In this document: positions 1 to 8,527 of the stretch, piece after piece | Numbering within the stretch: position 1 is the first letter of the stretch | Layout: each line of letters starts with the position of its first letter | Assembly (NCBI RefSeq): GCF_030530965.1 | Contig: NZ_JAUMTY010000002.1 | Coordinates: forward strand, 23,194 to 60,096 | Direction: 5' to 3' | Length of the DNA stretch: 36,903 nt | DNA from: Corynebacterium sp. | Lineage (GTDB): Bacteria > Actinomycetota > Actinomycetes > Mycobacteriales > Mycobacteriaceae | The notes under the pieces: generated by a model | Told to the model about the DNA's origin: nothing | The model's database searches: none | What the model saw: only the letters and a program-made list of their open reading frames with translations | Made by a program: the position numbers and the translations under genes

Positions 1-2
1 AT

Positions 3-83
3 ATCACTGTTTCGCAGTTGGGCAGTACCCCGCTCGGCGCACAATGGTGGGAAGTGGACGCCGAAGCGGGTGGGGAAAACTGA
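3..83 (+). CDS. possible 3' end of an unidentified gene entering from the left
   Basis: The frame starting at base 3 is open to a TGA at 81-83 and ends in residues QWWEVDAEAGGEN, which look like protein. The frame starting at base 1 is also open, to a TAG at 124-126, and ends in a hydrophobic stretch (VTLGVVIALVL). Only one can be the real tail of a gene converging on oppA, and I cannot decide between them from so few codons. Neither was recognised. Confidence 0.25.
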   Translation: MTVSQLGSTPLGAQWWEVDAEAGGEN

Positions 84-110
84 GCAGCTCGTTACCCTCG
101 GTGTCGTCAT

Positions 111-122
111 AGCACTCGTGCT
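111..122. repeat. 12-bp palindrome downstream of oppA
   Basis: AGCACTCGTGCT is a perfect palindrome lying between the oppA stop and the left-edge reading frame. A second pair of arms, GTAGGGG at 123-129 and CCCCTAC at 169-175, overlaps the oppA stop codon. Neither is followed by a T-run, so a role in ending opp transcription is only possible, not shown. Confidence 0.3.
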
Positions 123-171
123 GTAGGGGGCAGATTCGCACAGGCCCCAGCCCGAGTCCTACGACGAGCCC

Positions 172-1902
172 CTACTTCTTCTTCCACCCGATGTCCTGCA
201 ACTTGACACTGCCGAAGAACTTAGGACCAAAGTTAACGAGGTCCGGGTTAGCCGCAGTAATGGATGGCCCATTGGTCACCGGCATAATCCCGTACCGCGC
301 GAACGCCTCTTTTTCGAGTTCATTGGCCCGACGGATTTGTTCATCTTCGGTCGGAAGTTTCTGCAGCTCATTAATCTTTTCATCCATCTCTGGGGTACCA
401 GTTCCGGATCGATTCAGCTGAGAATCAGAGGCATAGGTCTGCTGGAAATACGCGACGCCATACGGGTCCGACTGGCTAAATCCCATCGGGAACATATCGA
501 AGTCACGACGCGTAACAACGTCGGAAAACTCCGAGCTTGGCCGCTCCTGGATCGATAGTTGCACACCAATATCGGACATCATCTTTTGTGTTGCTTGGGC
601 CGTTGCCCGGGAGAGGCTGTCATCGCCAAGCAGCACATATTTCAGCTGCAGTTTCTTACCGTCTTTCCTCCGGACACCGTCGGACCCAGGTTTCCACCCA
701 TCCTGTTCGAGTATCTGTTGCGCTTCGTCTTTATTGAACTTCACGACGGCACCGAAGTTGTCGTCATATCCCTTCTGACGGCTGAAGAGCTGGAACGAAC
801 CAGGCAGTTTCTCCGAATATCCCATGCCATTAAACCTGATGGTCGCGAGCTGTGACCGATCAATTCCCGTCATGACTGCTTTACGCACATTAATGTCGGA
901 GAGAATATCTGACTTCGCATTGAGAGTGATCAGCGACGTAAACGGTGCGGCTCCGGTGCGAATGTCGACGAGCTTACCCATCTTTTCTGCTGTTTTGAGC
1001 CGCTCACGGCTACCGACTGAGGTCGCGTCGATTTCACCGGCACGCAAGGCATTGATCGAGGCCTGTGGTTCCATTTGCCGGAACGTAATGGAATCGAGTT
1101 TTCCTTTATCGCCCCACCACTTATCGTTCCGTTTGAAGACGACTTCGCCTTTTTTAAAGTTGACGTGGTCAACGGTGTAGGGCCCAGCGCCCCATTCCGG
1201 ATGCAGAGTGCTTTTATATGCGTTATTGAACTTCTTCGCGTCCGACACTTGTGGAGGAAGCAGGATGTTGAATAGACCTTTCCACCAGGGATAAACCTGG
1301 GAGAACGTCACTACTGCTTGTTTATCGTTCTCACCGGGAGTAACAGATTCGATGAGTTCGTATCCATCGGTGGTGGAGGGGATGTAATCCTCATCAGTCC
1401 CGTTGTTTGCCTTCCACGTGTTTTCAAAAGCGCGCCAGTCAATCGGTGTGCCGTCGTTGTACACAGCACGCGGATTGATGGTGTAGGTCAGAACCGTTTT
1501 GCCAGAACTTGTGTCTTCCTTGATATCAGTCACATAGTCATGGTTCGGAGAGAATTCACCACGTGGGGTGTACATAGCCAATTGAGGGTTGTAATACGAC
1601 CATATCGTGGTGGTGTACGCGGTACCGTCACCATGGAAAGGATTCTCTTGGGTCGTTAATTCGTCAATGGCTAAATTGAGATGCCCACCATCTTTTATTT
1701 GGTCTCGGCTCGTCGGTTTGTAGTCGGCAATTTGGTCATATCCTCGGTTAGAGCCTTCAGCGTCGTCGTTATAACCGCAGGCAGTCAGGGACATGCTTGA
1801 TGTCGAAACAATCACGACGAGGGCCATGATGACCTTCGCGCGCACGCGCCGGTGTGCGTGTCGAACGGAGTGCCGCAGGGGCGCGAGTAAGGGGACGTTC
1901 AC
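172..1902 (-). CDS. oppA: peptide ABC transporter substrate-binding lipoprotein (SBP family 5)
   Basis: Extracytoplasmic solute-binding lipoprotein of the OppA/DppA family that captures peptides and hands them to the membrane pores encoded upstream. From the chosen start (GTG at 1902, 576 aa) a basic n-region, a hydrophobic helix and the lipobox LTAC (Cys42) form a lipoprotein signal. The rest shows family-5 features such as NDGTPIDW, GAGPYTVD and DINVRKAV. The GTG at 1902 follows a GGAAGG ribosome site by 7 nt. An in-frame GTG at 1974 overlaps the oppDF stop codon by one base and would add 24 residues. Last gene of the oppB-C-DF-A operon. The ligand (oligo- or dipeptide) cannot be told from sequence. 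Confidence 0.88.
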   Translation of the reverse strand: MNVPLLAPLRHSVRHAHRRVRAKVIMALVVIVSTSSMSLTACGYNDDAEGSNRGYDQIADYKPTSRDQIKDGGHLNLAIDELTTQENPFHGDGTAYTTTIWSYYNPQLAMYTPRGEFSPNHDYVTDIKEDTSSGKTVLTYTINPRAVYNDGTPIDWRAFENTWKANNGTDEDYIPSTTDGYELIESVTPGENDKQAVVTFSQVYPWWKGLFNILLPPQVSDAKKFNNAYKSTLHPEWGAGPYTVDHVNFKKGEVVFKRNDKWWGDKGKLDSITFRQMEPQASINALRAGEIDATSVGSRERLKTAEKMGKLVDIRTGAAPFTSLITLNAKSDILSDINVRKAVMTGIDRSQLATIRFNGMGYSEKLPGSFQLFSRQKGYDDNFGAVVKFNKDEAQQILEQDGWKPGSDGVRRKDGKKLQLKYVLLGDDSLSRATAQATQKMMSDIGVQLSIQERPSSEFSDVVTRRDFDMFPMGFSQSDPYGVAYFQQTYASDSQLNRSGTGTPEMDEKINELQKLPTEDEQIRRANELEKEAFARYGIMPVTNGPSITAANPDLVNFGPKFFGSVKLQDIGWKKK

Positions 1903-1973
1903 GGTTTTACCTTCCGACGAAGATCTGGCGGGTTGATGGATCACTCGATCACGATGCATGGCCACGACACTCA

Positions 1974-3911
1974 CTACTTGGCATCCACAGTGTGGACGGA
2001 TCGGTCGTGCGCTACGTGTGGATCCGGAATCGGGATAGCGGCCAACAGCTTTTTCGTATATGGGTGCTGGGGGTTGTCGAAAATGTCGTCGGTATTTCCC
2101 TGTTCGACGAACTCTCCTTGGTACATCACCGCGACACGATCGCTGATATGTCGAACGACGGACAGATCGTGGGCAACGAACAGATAGGAAAGTCCTAGCC
2201 GACGCTTGAGGTCGTCGAGAAGATTGATCATCCCGGCTTGAATTGAAACGTCGAGGGCTGAGACTGGCTCGTCCAGCACGATGAGCGCGGGATTTGTTGC
2301 CAAAGCGCGGGCAAGACCAATGCGTTGCCGCTGACCACCAGAGAATGCACTGGGGAAGCGGTCGATATGTGCCGCGTTGAGGCCAACAAGCTTCATCAAC
2401 TCGGTCACGCGTTCGTTAACGTCCCCGTCGAAACCAAGGCTCTTTAATGGCTCGGTAATGATCTCGCGCACGGTCATGCGCGGGTTGAGAGAGCCCATAG
2501 GATCCTGGAAGACGATCTGTATATTCTGACGCGCCTTCAGTCGTGACTTCCGGGTGAAACGAGCCGCGGATTCTCCGCACAGTTCGATCGCAGTTCCTTC
2601 CGGCGGATTCAGATCCATGATCTCTAAGAGTGTGGTCGTTTTTCCGGATCCCGATTCGCCGACGATTGCAAAGCATTCGCCTTGTTTAATGTCGATATCG
2701 ACGCCACGAACAGCGTGAACCGTACCGACCCGGCGCTTAACAAGGGCACCTTTGAGTAACGGAAACTCCTTGCGGAGGTTCGTCACAGACAACACTGTCG
2801 ACCGTTCGCTCCGTGGCGTTCCGGCGAGAATATCATCGGCAAGGACAGGAGGCGGATACATCCTCGTATTGTCGATCATTTGATCAACAACCTCGTGGGA
2901 GCGGAAGCACGCTGTGTTGTGGTCCGGCTTATCGTCGAGGGGAATCGCGAGAGGCTCTTTCTCCCGACACTTGTCAATAACGACGGGGCAGCGGGCCGCG
3001 AAGGGGCATCCCTGCGGGAGATCGATCAGCATCGGCGGGTGCCCAGGAATAGTGGGAAGCGCTCCTCCCGCCTGTTTGTCTACGCGGGGAGTCGATTCCA
3101 GCAGCCCAATCGTGTACGGCATCTTTGGGTTGTGAAATATCGACGACACATCGGCGCGTTCCACGGGCCGGCCGGCATACATGACAAGCACGTCGTCGGC
3201 CGTTTCTGCGACGACGCCCATATCGTGCGTGATCATGATCGTCGCCGCACCTGTCTCCCTCTGCGCCACCTTGATCAGGTCCAGAATCTGCGCCTGGACG
3301 GTGACATCCAAAGCGGTGGTGGGCTCGTCGGCAATAAGTATGCGCGGATTATTCGCGATCGCAATGGCGATGACAACGCGCTGCCGCATACCACCGGAAA
3401 ACTCATGAGGGAAGGCTTTTACACGCTTGTGTGGCTCGGGAATGCCGACCATATCGAGTAGCTCAATAGCGCGCTTCCAGGCGTCGGACTTTGACATGGA
3501 GGAATGGCACTGAATGGCCTCAACGATTTGTTCACCAACGTTGAACACCGGCGTCAGGGACGACAGCGGATCCTGAAAGATCATGCCGATGTCTTTCCCG
3601 CGGATGGCGCTCATGTCCTTATCGTTCATGCCGATGAGCTCGCGGCCATCAAGTTTGATTGACCCGGAAATCGCCGCCGAATCGGGCAACAGCCCCATGA
3701 CCGCTAGAGAAGTGACAGATTTACCCGATCCGGATTCGCCGACAATCCCGAGAGTGCGTCCCGGGTAGAGGTCGAAATCAACACCGCGAGCGGCGTGAAC
3801 AGTTCCCGCCTCGGAGGGGAAACGAATGGTGAGTTCACGGACGGAGAGAATAGGCTTTTCAGCTTTTTCGGTCGACCGCGTGTGAGTAGATGACAACGCT
3901 TCAGATGTCAT
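1974..3911 (-). CDS. oppD: fused peptide ABC transporter ATPase (OppD-OppF)
   Basis: Two ABC ATPases in one 645-residue chain power the peptide importer from the cytoplasmic side. Walker A motifs GESGSGKS lie at residues 58-65 and GESGSGKT at 418-425. Signature motifs are FSGGM (about 171) and FSGGQ. Walker B runs ILIADEP in the first half and IVLDEP in the second. Between the halves, after an oligo_HPY-type linker, Cys302, Cys308, Cys315 and Cys335 match the four-cysteine pattern known in DppD-type subunits, where it can hold a 4Fe-4S cluster. In many bacteria D and F are separate genes; fusions are common in actinobacteria. The start overlaps the oppC stop by 4 nt (ATGA), implying translational coupling. 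Confidence 0.93.
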   Translation of the reverse strand: MTSEALSSTHTRSTEKAEKPILSVRELTIRFPSEAGTVHAARGVDFDLYPGRTLGIVGESGSGKSVTSLAVMGLLPDSAAISGSIKLDGRELIGMNDKDMSAIRGKDIGMIFQDPLSSLTPVFNVGEQIVEAIQCHSSMSKSDAWKRAIELLDMVGIPEPHKRVKAFPHEFSGGMRQRVVIAIAIANNPRILIADEPTTALDVTVQAQILDLIKVAQRETGAATIMITHDMGVVAETADDVLVMYAGRPVERADVSSIFHNPKMPYTIGLLESTPRVDKQAGGALPTIPGHPPMLIDLPQGCPFAARCPVVIDKCREKEPLAIPLDDKPDHNTACFRSHEVVDQMIDNTRMYPPPVLADDILAGTPRSERSTVLSVTNLRKEFPLLKGALVKRRVGTVHAVRGVDIDIKQGECFAIVGESGSGKTTTLLEIMDLNPPEGTAIELCGESAARFTRKSRLKARQNIQIVFQDPMGSLNPRMTVREIITEPLKSLGFDGDVNERVTELMKLVGLNAAHIDRFPSAFSGGQRQRIGLARALATNPALIVLDEPVSALDVSIQAGMINLLDDLKRRLGLSYLFVAHDLSVVRHISDRVAVMYQGEFVEQGNTDDIFDNPQHPYTKKLLAAIPIPDPHVAHDRSVHTVDAK

Positions 3912-4768
3912 GAGACATGTCCTCCAGCAGCAGAATAGGGATCCAGAGCATCGCGCAGGCCGTCAGCGATAAACGCCATGGAAATTGTCAGGAGTGTAAG
4001 AATCAGGGCCGGGAAGTAGAACTGCCACGGTGATGCGTCGACGGCTCCGGTACCGACTGTTAACAAAGTGCCCAGGGACACGTCGGGGAGCTTCACTCCT
4101 AGCCCGAGGAATGACAGGCCTGTTTCTGTCATCACCGTCGCGGGAACTCCGAGTGCAAATTGGATAATTAAGAGCGAACCAATATTAGGAATAAGGTGCC
4201 TAATCACGATGCGGGGAGTGTTGACACCCATATATTGGGCTGCTTTGACATAGTCATTCTGTTTGACTGATAACGCCATTGACCAAATGACGCGTGCGGG
4301 ATAAATCCATCCGAAAATGATCAGAACTAATATCAATAGCTTCCAGTCTCCACCCGAACCAGACACTAGTAAAGCAATGATCAAGAAGGAGGGGATCGCC
4401 AACATAAAGTGAATGAAGGTCAGAATGATCTTTTCCGCGATGCCGCCCAAGAGTGCCGCGATACATCCGATGAGCGCGGAGAGAATCGACACACCGAGGG
4501 AGACTGTCACAGCGATGATGAGTGACCGTCCTAACCCGTGGATGGTCTGGGCGAAGAGGTCATTTCCTGAGTCTGAGGTCCCAAACCAGTGTTCAGCGCT
4601 CGGGGCAGAGGCGAGGTGGAGGAAATCCGGTTCCTCATAACTCCACTTCGAAATATAGGGTCCAAAAACCGAAGCGAAAACGAGAATAAGAAAACCAACG
4701 ACGCCGATAAGGGCCAGTTTGTTTCGCGCGAAACGACGCGCGTATAAGGCAGTTTTATGCTGAGCCAT
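3908..4768 (-). CDS. oppC: peptide ABC transporter permease (OppC/DppC)
   Basis: Inner-membrane permease, 286 aa, of the binding-protein-dependent transport family. An N-terminal helix is followed by an extracytoplasmic stretch carrying the HWFGTSDSGNDLFAQ motif typical of OppC N-termini. About five further helices follow, with the EAA-loop region AAQYMGVNTPRIVIRHLIPN that docks on the ATPase. The ATG at 4768 directly abuts the oppB stop (TAAATG), with AGGGTGAG just before it as a ribosome site. Pairs with OppB to form the pore. Confidence 0.92.
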   Translation of the reverse strand: MAQHKTALYARRFARNKLALIGVVGFLILVFASVFGPYISKWSYEEPDFLHLASAPSAEHWFGTSDSGNDLFAQTIHGLGRSLIIAVTVSLGVSILSALIGCIAALLGGIAEKIILTFIHFMLAIPSFLIIALLVSGSGGDWKLLILVLIIFGWIYPARVIWSMALSVKQNDYVKAAQYMGVNTPRIVIRHLIPNIGSLLIIQFALGVPATVMTETGLSFLGLGVKLPDVSLGTLLTVGTGAVDASPWQFYFPALILTLLTISMAFIADGLRDALDPYSAAGGHVS

Positions 4769-5752
4769 TTAACTCACCCTTACCCGGGGATCTAAGATCA
4801 CGACAGTTATATCTGCGAGAATTGCTGCCACTGCGGTCGTGAAAGCACCGAAGGCGGCAACGGCTACGGTTCCGTATATGTCATTGTGCGATAACGCCGT
4901 AATGAAATAATCGCCCATTCCTTGCCAGGCGAAAATCTTCTCGGTCATAATGGCGCCGGTGAAAATTCCTGGAATGGAGAACGCCACTGAGGTAGCCACC
5001 GGAATAATCGACGTCCGCAAGGCGTGTTTCCGGATAGCTTTACGCCGGGGCAGCCCTTTTGCCCGGGCTGTGCGGACATAGTCGGCGTTGAGGTTATCGA
5101 GGAGCAGTGAGCGCTGCATCATGTGATAGCCCGCGTAGCTCACCAACAAGAGTGAGAACGTCGGTAGAGCAACGTGCTGAAGAAAGTCGAGGAGCGTCGG
5201 AAAGAATCCGTGGACGCCATATTTCGATGCGCCGGTGACATAAAAAATTCGGGAACCAGTGATTCGGTTGACCCATAAACCAAAGGCCACCGTGATAATC
5301 GATGCAACAACGATGTGGAGGTTCATGGTGACAATCGAAATTCCTTGCCAAATACGATCGCCCATTTTGTATTGATTACTGGCGGTATATACACCGATAG
5401 CGACACCAATGATGACGGATAACACTGTTGCTAGCAGAAGGAGTTCTGCCGAGACCCAAATACGAAATGAAATCTGCTGGTTAACAGACTCGCCGAGGGG
5501 AGACTCTCCCCAGTCCCAGTGGAACAAGATATTTGATAACCATGTCCACCACCGCTCGAAAAGCGGGGTGTTATCAGAGAGATTTAGCGGCTGAAGTGTG
5601 CGTTGAATTTGATCCTCTGGCAGCGGAGGTCGTCTGCCAACATAGTTTGACTTGGGATCGAGGAATGCAGTCGCAAGGAAGAATGTGATGTTAGTGGCAA
5701 TGAAGATGATGGCGAGCCATCCGCCTAGCTTCTTCACCAAATATTTCGTCAT
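4769..5752 (-). CDS. oppB: peptide ABC transporter permease (OppB/DppB)
   Basis: First gene of the operon and the other half of the peptide-import pore. It has an N-terminal helix (WLAIIFIATNITFFLATAFL) and an external loop with RPPLPEDQIQ. Later helices follow, with the EAA-type segment VRTARAKGLPRRKAIRKHALR. The ATG at 5752 gives an N-terminus MTKYLVKKLGG typical of the family and has GAGG 9 nt upstream. In-frame starts GTG 5773 and ATG 5767 would add 7 or 5 residues but lack a ribosome site. The protein is 327 aa from the chosen start. Confidence 0.9.
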   Translation of the reverse strand: MTKYLVKKLGGWLAIIFIATNITFFLATAFLDPKSNYVGRRPPLPEDQIQRTLQPLNLSDNTPLFERWWTWLSNILFHWDWGESPLGESVNQQISFRIWVSAELLLLATVLSVIIGVAIGVYTASNQYKMGDRIWQGISIVTMNLHIVVASIITVAFGLWVNRITGSRIFYVTGASKYGVHGFFPTLLDFLQHVALPTFSLLLVSYAGYHMMQRSLLLDNLNADYVRTARAKGLPRRKAIRKHALRTSIIPVATSVAFSIPGIFTGAIMTEKIFAWQGMGDYFITALSHNDIYGTVAVAAFGAFTTAVAAILADITVVILDPRVRVS

Positions 5753-5833
5753 AGTCAGGGGCCTCATCGTCACGAAGACAAGCTTTACGCATTGAAATGT
5801 AAAACTGATTGATGACGAGGCGTTGCTAAATGT

Positions 5834-5861
5834 CGAAACAAAGAGGTTACAAAATGTTTCG
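5834..5861. promoter_or_regulatory. inverted repeat, candidate operator upstream of opp
   Basis: CGAAACA (5834-5840) and TGTTTCG (5855-5861) are perfect 7-bp inverted arms separated by 14 bases. The arm centres lie 21 bp apart, about two helical turns, as expected for a dimeric regulator. It lies about 60-90 bp upstream of the oppB start. No known corynebacterial motif was recognised. Confidence 0.4.
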
Positions 5862-6006
5862 GTTGTATTACGTCGCGGTCTCTATCAAGCTGAGCTGGAA
5901 GAACATGACTACAATTCGTGACGTTGATCGGGGCCATTCAAGAAGTGGGGCTACCGTCCGGGGGTAGTTCGATATTGTGCGAGAAGGGGTAGACTAACGC
6001 CGTTGC

Positions 6007-6022
6007 GGTGGCTGCGGCCACC
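6007..6022 (+). repeat. GC-rich hairpin in the dapB leader
   Basis: GGTGGC and GCCACC form a perfect 6-bp stem around the tetraloop TGCG, starting about 12 nt after the candidate dapB -10. It would form near the 5' end of the dapB-thyX mRNA. No T-run follows, so it is not a terminator. It may stabilise the transcript. Confidence 0.35.
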
Positions 6023-6059
6023 TACATGACAGATATATCCACTAATGATGGGAGAAATA

Positions 6060-6812
6060 ATGACTTCACCACTCAAAGTCGGTGTCATCGGTGCTTCGGG
6101 GAATGTAGGACAGACACTCGTTGCGGCATTGAAGGGGGAGTCAGACCTTGAACTCGTTGCTGCGGTGGACCACGACGATTCCTTGGATACGTTGGTTGAG
6201 TCTGGTGCAGAAATCGCCATCGATTTCACGTCACCCTCAGCTGTGATGGATAACGTTAAATTCCTCATTGACCATGGAATTCACGCAGTCGTCGGAACGA
6301 CGGGGTGGACTGATGATCGTTATGACCAGGTCCGCGAATGGCTCAAGGATTCGCCCAAGACAGGCGTCTTAGTTGCCCCGAACTTTGCTATCTCCGCGGT
6401 ATTAACGGAGAAATTAGCGGAAATAGCTGCGCCATATTTCGACTCTGCCGAAGTAGTAGAGATGCACCACCCAGGCAAGAAGGACGCGCCGTCGGGTACT
6501 GCTATTCACACGGCACAAACAATTGCTCAGTCGAGGGACAAGGCTGGGTGTGGCGACCAACCGGATGCTACCGAGCAAGCACTTGACGGAGCCCGTGGAG
6601 CGTCGGTAGACGGAATTCCTGTCCACGCCATCAGGATGAAAGGTGCCGTTGCACACGAAGCAGTTATTTTCGGCTCCCAGGGGCAGAGCTTGACTATCCG
6701 TCAAGATTCCTACGATCGCACCTCATTTGTTCCCGGTGTTTTCCTGGGAGTGCGTAAGGTGCCTGAACACCCAGGCTTAACCATCGGTTTGGATTCTTTC
6801 TTGGGGCTCTAA
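6060..6812 (+). CDS. dapB: 4-hydroxy-tetrahydrodipicolinate reductase
   Basis: NAD(P)H-dependent reductase, second committed step to meso-diaminopimelate and lysine, in the cytoplasm. The Rossmann motif GVIGASGNVG opens the protein. The family signature EMHHPGKKDAPSGTA is intact, with the catalytic-region histidines at residues 136-137. The 250-aa length matches corynebacterial DapB. ATG 6060 is chosen because GGGAG ends 5 nt upstream; ATGs at 6045 and 6048 are also in frame but lack a ribosome site. thyX begins on the next base after the stop, so the two are co-transcribed. Confidence 0.95.
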   Translation: MTSPLKVGVIGASGNVGQTLVAALKGESDLELVAAVDHDDSLDTLVESGAEIAIDFTSPSAVMDNVKFLIDHGIHAVVGTTGWTDDRYDQVREWLKDSPKTGVLVAPNFAISAVLTEKLAEIAAPYFDSAEVVEMHHPGKKDAPSGTAIHTAQTIAQSRDKAGCGDQPDATEQALDGARGASVDGIPVHAIRMKGAVAHEAVIFGSQGQSLTIRQDSYDRTSFVPGVFLGVRKVPEHPGLTIGLDSFLGL

Positions 6813-7583
6813 ATGGCAACACCTAAGCCATGTGAAGTGTCTCTTATTGCCCATACGTCTTTCACTCTCCCCACGGGAATGGACTTGGGCTTTATTAAAG
6901 ACTCTTCCGATGCGGATTCATTAGTCGAGTTTGCGGGCCGCGCCTGCTACGAAACATGGGATCGCCCCAACCCCCATACAGCGTCGAATGAAGCCTATAT
7001 TCGGCACATCATGGAGGTAGGGCATACCGCTCTCCTTGAACATCCGACGGCGACGTTTTATATCCGGGGGCTGTCCCGGGGGTGTGCCCATGAATTTATG
7101 CGGCACCGTCACTTGTCGTTTTCTCAACTCTCACAGCGCTTCACGCCGGATGATGACATTGATGTCGTTGTTCCCGCAGAAATTGCGAAAGACAAACAGT
7201 TAACAGATTTGTTCCTCGAAGCGTGTGATGTGGCCAGAGATACCTTTTCGGAGCTACTGAGCAGCCTCGAGAAGAAAACTCCGGGCGGGGCGTCGGGACG
7301 CATGAATGCCCTCTTGCGTCAGAAGCAAGCGCGGCAAGCAGCACGGGCGATTTTGCCGTCGGCAACCGAAACTCGGTTGGTGGCCACAGGGAATTTTCGG
7401 ACCTGGCGTCACTTTATCGGGATGAGAGCGACGGAAAATGCGGATCAAGAGATCCGGCACTTAGCTATTGCGATCTTGAAAGAGCTTCAGTCGGTGGCGC
7501 CTCATGCTTTCGGTGATTTTTCTGTGACCGAGCTCAGCGACGGGACCGAGGTCGCAACAAGCCCGTTTGTTAGTGAAAGCTAG
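6813..7583 (+). CDS. thyX: flavin-dependent thymidylate synthase
   Basis: Makes dTMP from dUMP using methylene-tetrahydrofolate and FADH2, independent of the ThyA type. The ThyX signature RHRxxSxxxxSxR is seen as RHRHLSFSQLSQR at residues 97-109. The 256-aa length is typical. The start abuts the dapB stop, and the thyX-dapA-rnj neighbourhood is shared with Mycobacterium. The upstream end of dapB shows no strong ribosome site, so translation may depend on coupling. Confidence 0.95.
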   Translation: MATPKPCEVSLIAHTSFTLPTGMDLGFIKDSSDADSLVEFAGRACYETWDRPNPHTASNEAYIRHIMEVGHTALLEHPTATFYIRGLSRGCAHEFMRHRHLSFSQLSQRFTPDDDIDVVVPAEIAKDKQLTDLFLEACDVARDTFSELLSSLEKKTPGGASGRMNALLRQKQARQAARAILPSATETRLVATGNFRTWRHFIGMRATENADQEIRHLAIAILKELQSVAPHAFGDFSVTELSDGTEVATSPFVSES

Positions 7584-7607
7584 TTGTTTGTGCCCGTGCC
7601 CCGCGGG

Positions 7608-7613
7608 TACCCT
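7608..7613 (+). promoter_or_regulatory. -10 element of a predicted leaderless dapA promoter
   Basis: TACCCT fits TANNNT and ends 8 nt before the dapA ATG at 7622, so transcription should begin at or next to the start codon. There is no Shine-Dalgarno sequence between thyX and dapA that would serve this ATG, consistent with leaderless initiation. The -35 box is not clear. Confidence 0.45.
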
Positions 7614-7621
7614 TGACCGAT

Positions 7622-8527
7622 ATGAGCACTGGTATTGCAACACGGGCCGGCGCCGAAACTTTCGGAACTATTGCCGTAGCAATGGTGACGCCCTTCGATA
7701 GCGACGGTCACGTCGATATATCCGCAGGGGTGTCGCTGGCTAAGCACCTCATTGATCAAGGGTGTGATTCCCTGGTTCTCGCTGGGACTACAGGCGAGTC
7801 CCCGACGACGACCGTCGAAGAGAAGTTGCGGTTGCTCAAGGCTGTTAAACAAGAGGTGGGAGAGTCCGCCCGTATTATCGCGGGGTCGGGAACAAACAAT
7901 ACGGCGACGAGTATCGAGTTATCTCGCGCTTCGGCAGAGGCTGGCGCGGATGGACTCCTCGTTGTGACTCCGTACTATTCGAAGCCAAGTCAAGAGGGCA
8001 TTTATCAGCACTTTACGGCTGTTGCCGACGCTGTGAACGTGCCCGTCATGATTTATGACATCCCATCGCGTAGTGTTATTCCGGTTGCGAAGGAGACGCT
8101 GGCTCGTTTGTCCGAGCACCCGCGTATTGCAGCTGTTAAGGATGCGAAAGGGAATCTCGCAGAGGCCTTGGAGCTTATTCAGTCCACTGAATTGGCCTGG
8201 TATTCCGGAGACGATCCCATCAACCTTCCATGGTTGTCGGTTGGTGCAACGGGCCTTATCTCTGTCGTCGGACACATTGCTGCTCCCGTGCTGAGGAGAA
8301 TGTACGACGCGTATGATTCCGGAGATCTCCCTGAAGCTCAGCGTTTATCAGCATCGTTGTCCCCGCTCTATCATGCGCAAGCACGACTCGGCGGGGTAAG
8401 TTTTGCCAAAGCAGCTCTGCACTTGCAGGGCATTAATGTAGGAGAACCTCGTTTGCCTCAAATTTCCCCCAGTCCGTCACAGCTCGATGAGCTTGCTGAT
8501 GATATGCGAAAGGCTGGTGTTCTGTAG
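7622..8527 (+). CDS. dapA: 4-hydroxy-tetrahydrodipicolinate synthase
   Basis: Condenses pyruvate with aspartate semialdehyde, the branch point to lysine and meso-DAP. The Schiff-base lysine is Lys173 (AAVKDAKGN) and the proton-relay tyrosine is Tyr145 (MIYDIPSR). GTTGES near residue 56 is the pyruvate-binding loop. The length of 301 aa is normal. ATG 7622 is preferred over an in-frame TTG at 7613, because a -10 element ends just upstream. The stop TAG shares its last base with the GTG start of rnj, so the pair is translationally coupled. Confidence 0.95.
   Translation: MSTGIATRAGAETFGTIAVAMVTPFDSDGHVDISAGVSLAKHLIDQGCDSLVLAGTTGESPTTTVEEKLRLLKAVKQEVGESARIIAGSGTNNTATSIELSRASAEAGADGLLVVTPYYSKPSQEGIYQHFTAVADAVNVPVMIYDIPSRSVIPVAKETLARLSEHPRIAAVKDAKGNLAEALELIQSTELAWYSGDDPINLPWLSVGATGLISVVGHIAAPVLRRMYDAYDSGDLPEAQRLSASLSPLYHAQARLGGVSFAKAALHLQGINVGEPRLPQISPSPSQLDELADDMRKAGVL

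Larger units (their letters stand above)
5753..6059. promoter_or_regulatory. divergent opp/dapB intergenic region
   Basis: This 307-base gap separates oppB (leftward) from dapB (rightward) and must hold both promoters. On the minus strand TACATT sits about 22 nt before the GTG at 5773 and is the best opp -10 candidate. On the plus strand TAGACT at 5990-5995 is the best dapB -10 candidate. The gap also holds the inverted repeat and the hairpin listed separately. No open frame here looks like a gene. Confidence 0.5.

Noticed and set aside
2880..3461. 193-codon plus-strand open frame inside oppDF
   Set aside because: Opposite the conserved Walker B, signature and four-cysteine region of OppD; no start signal and no family resemblance.
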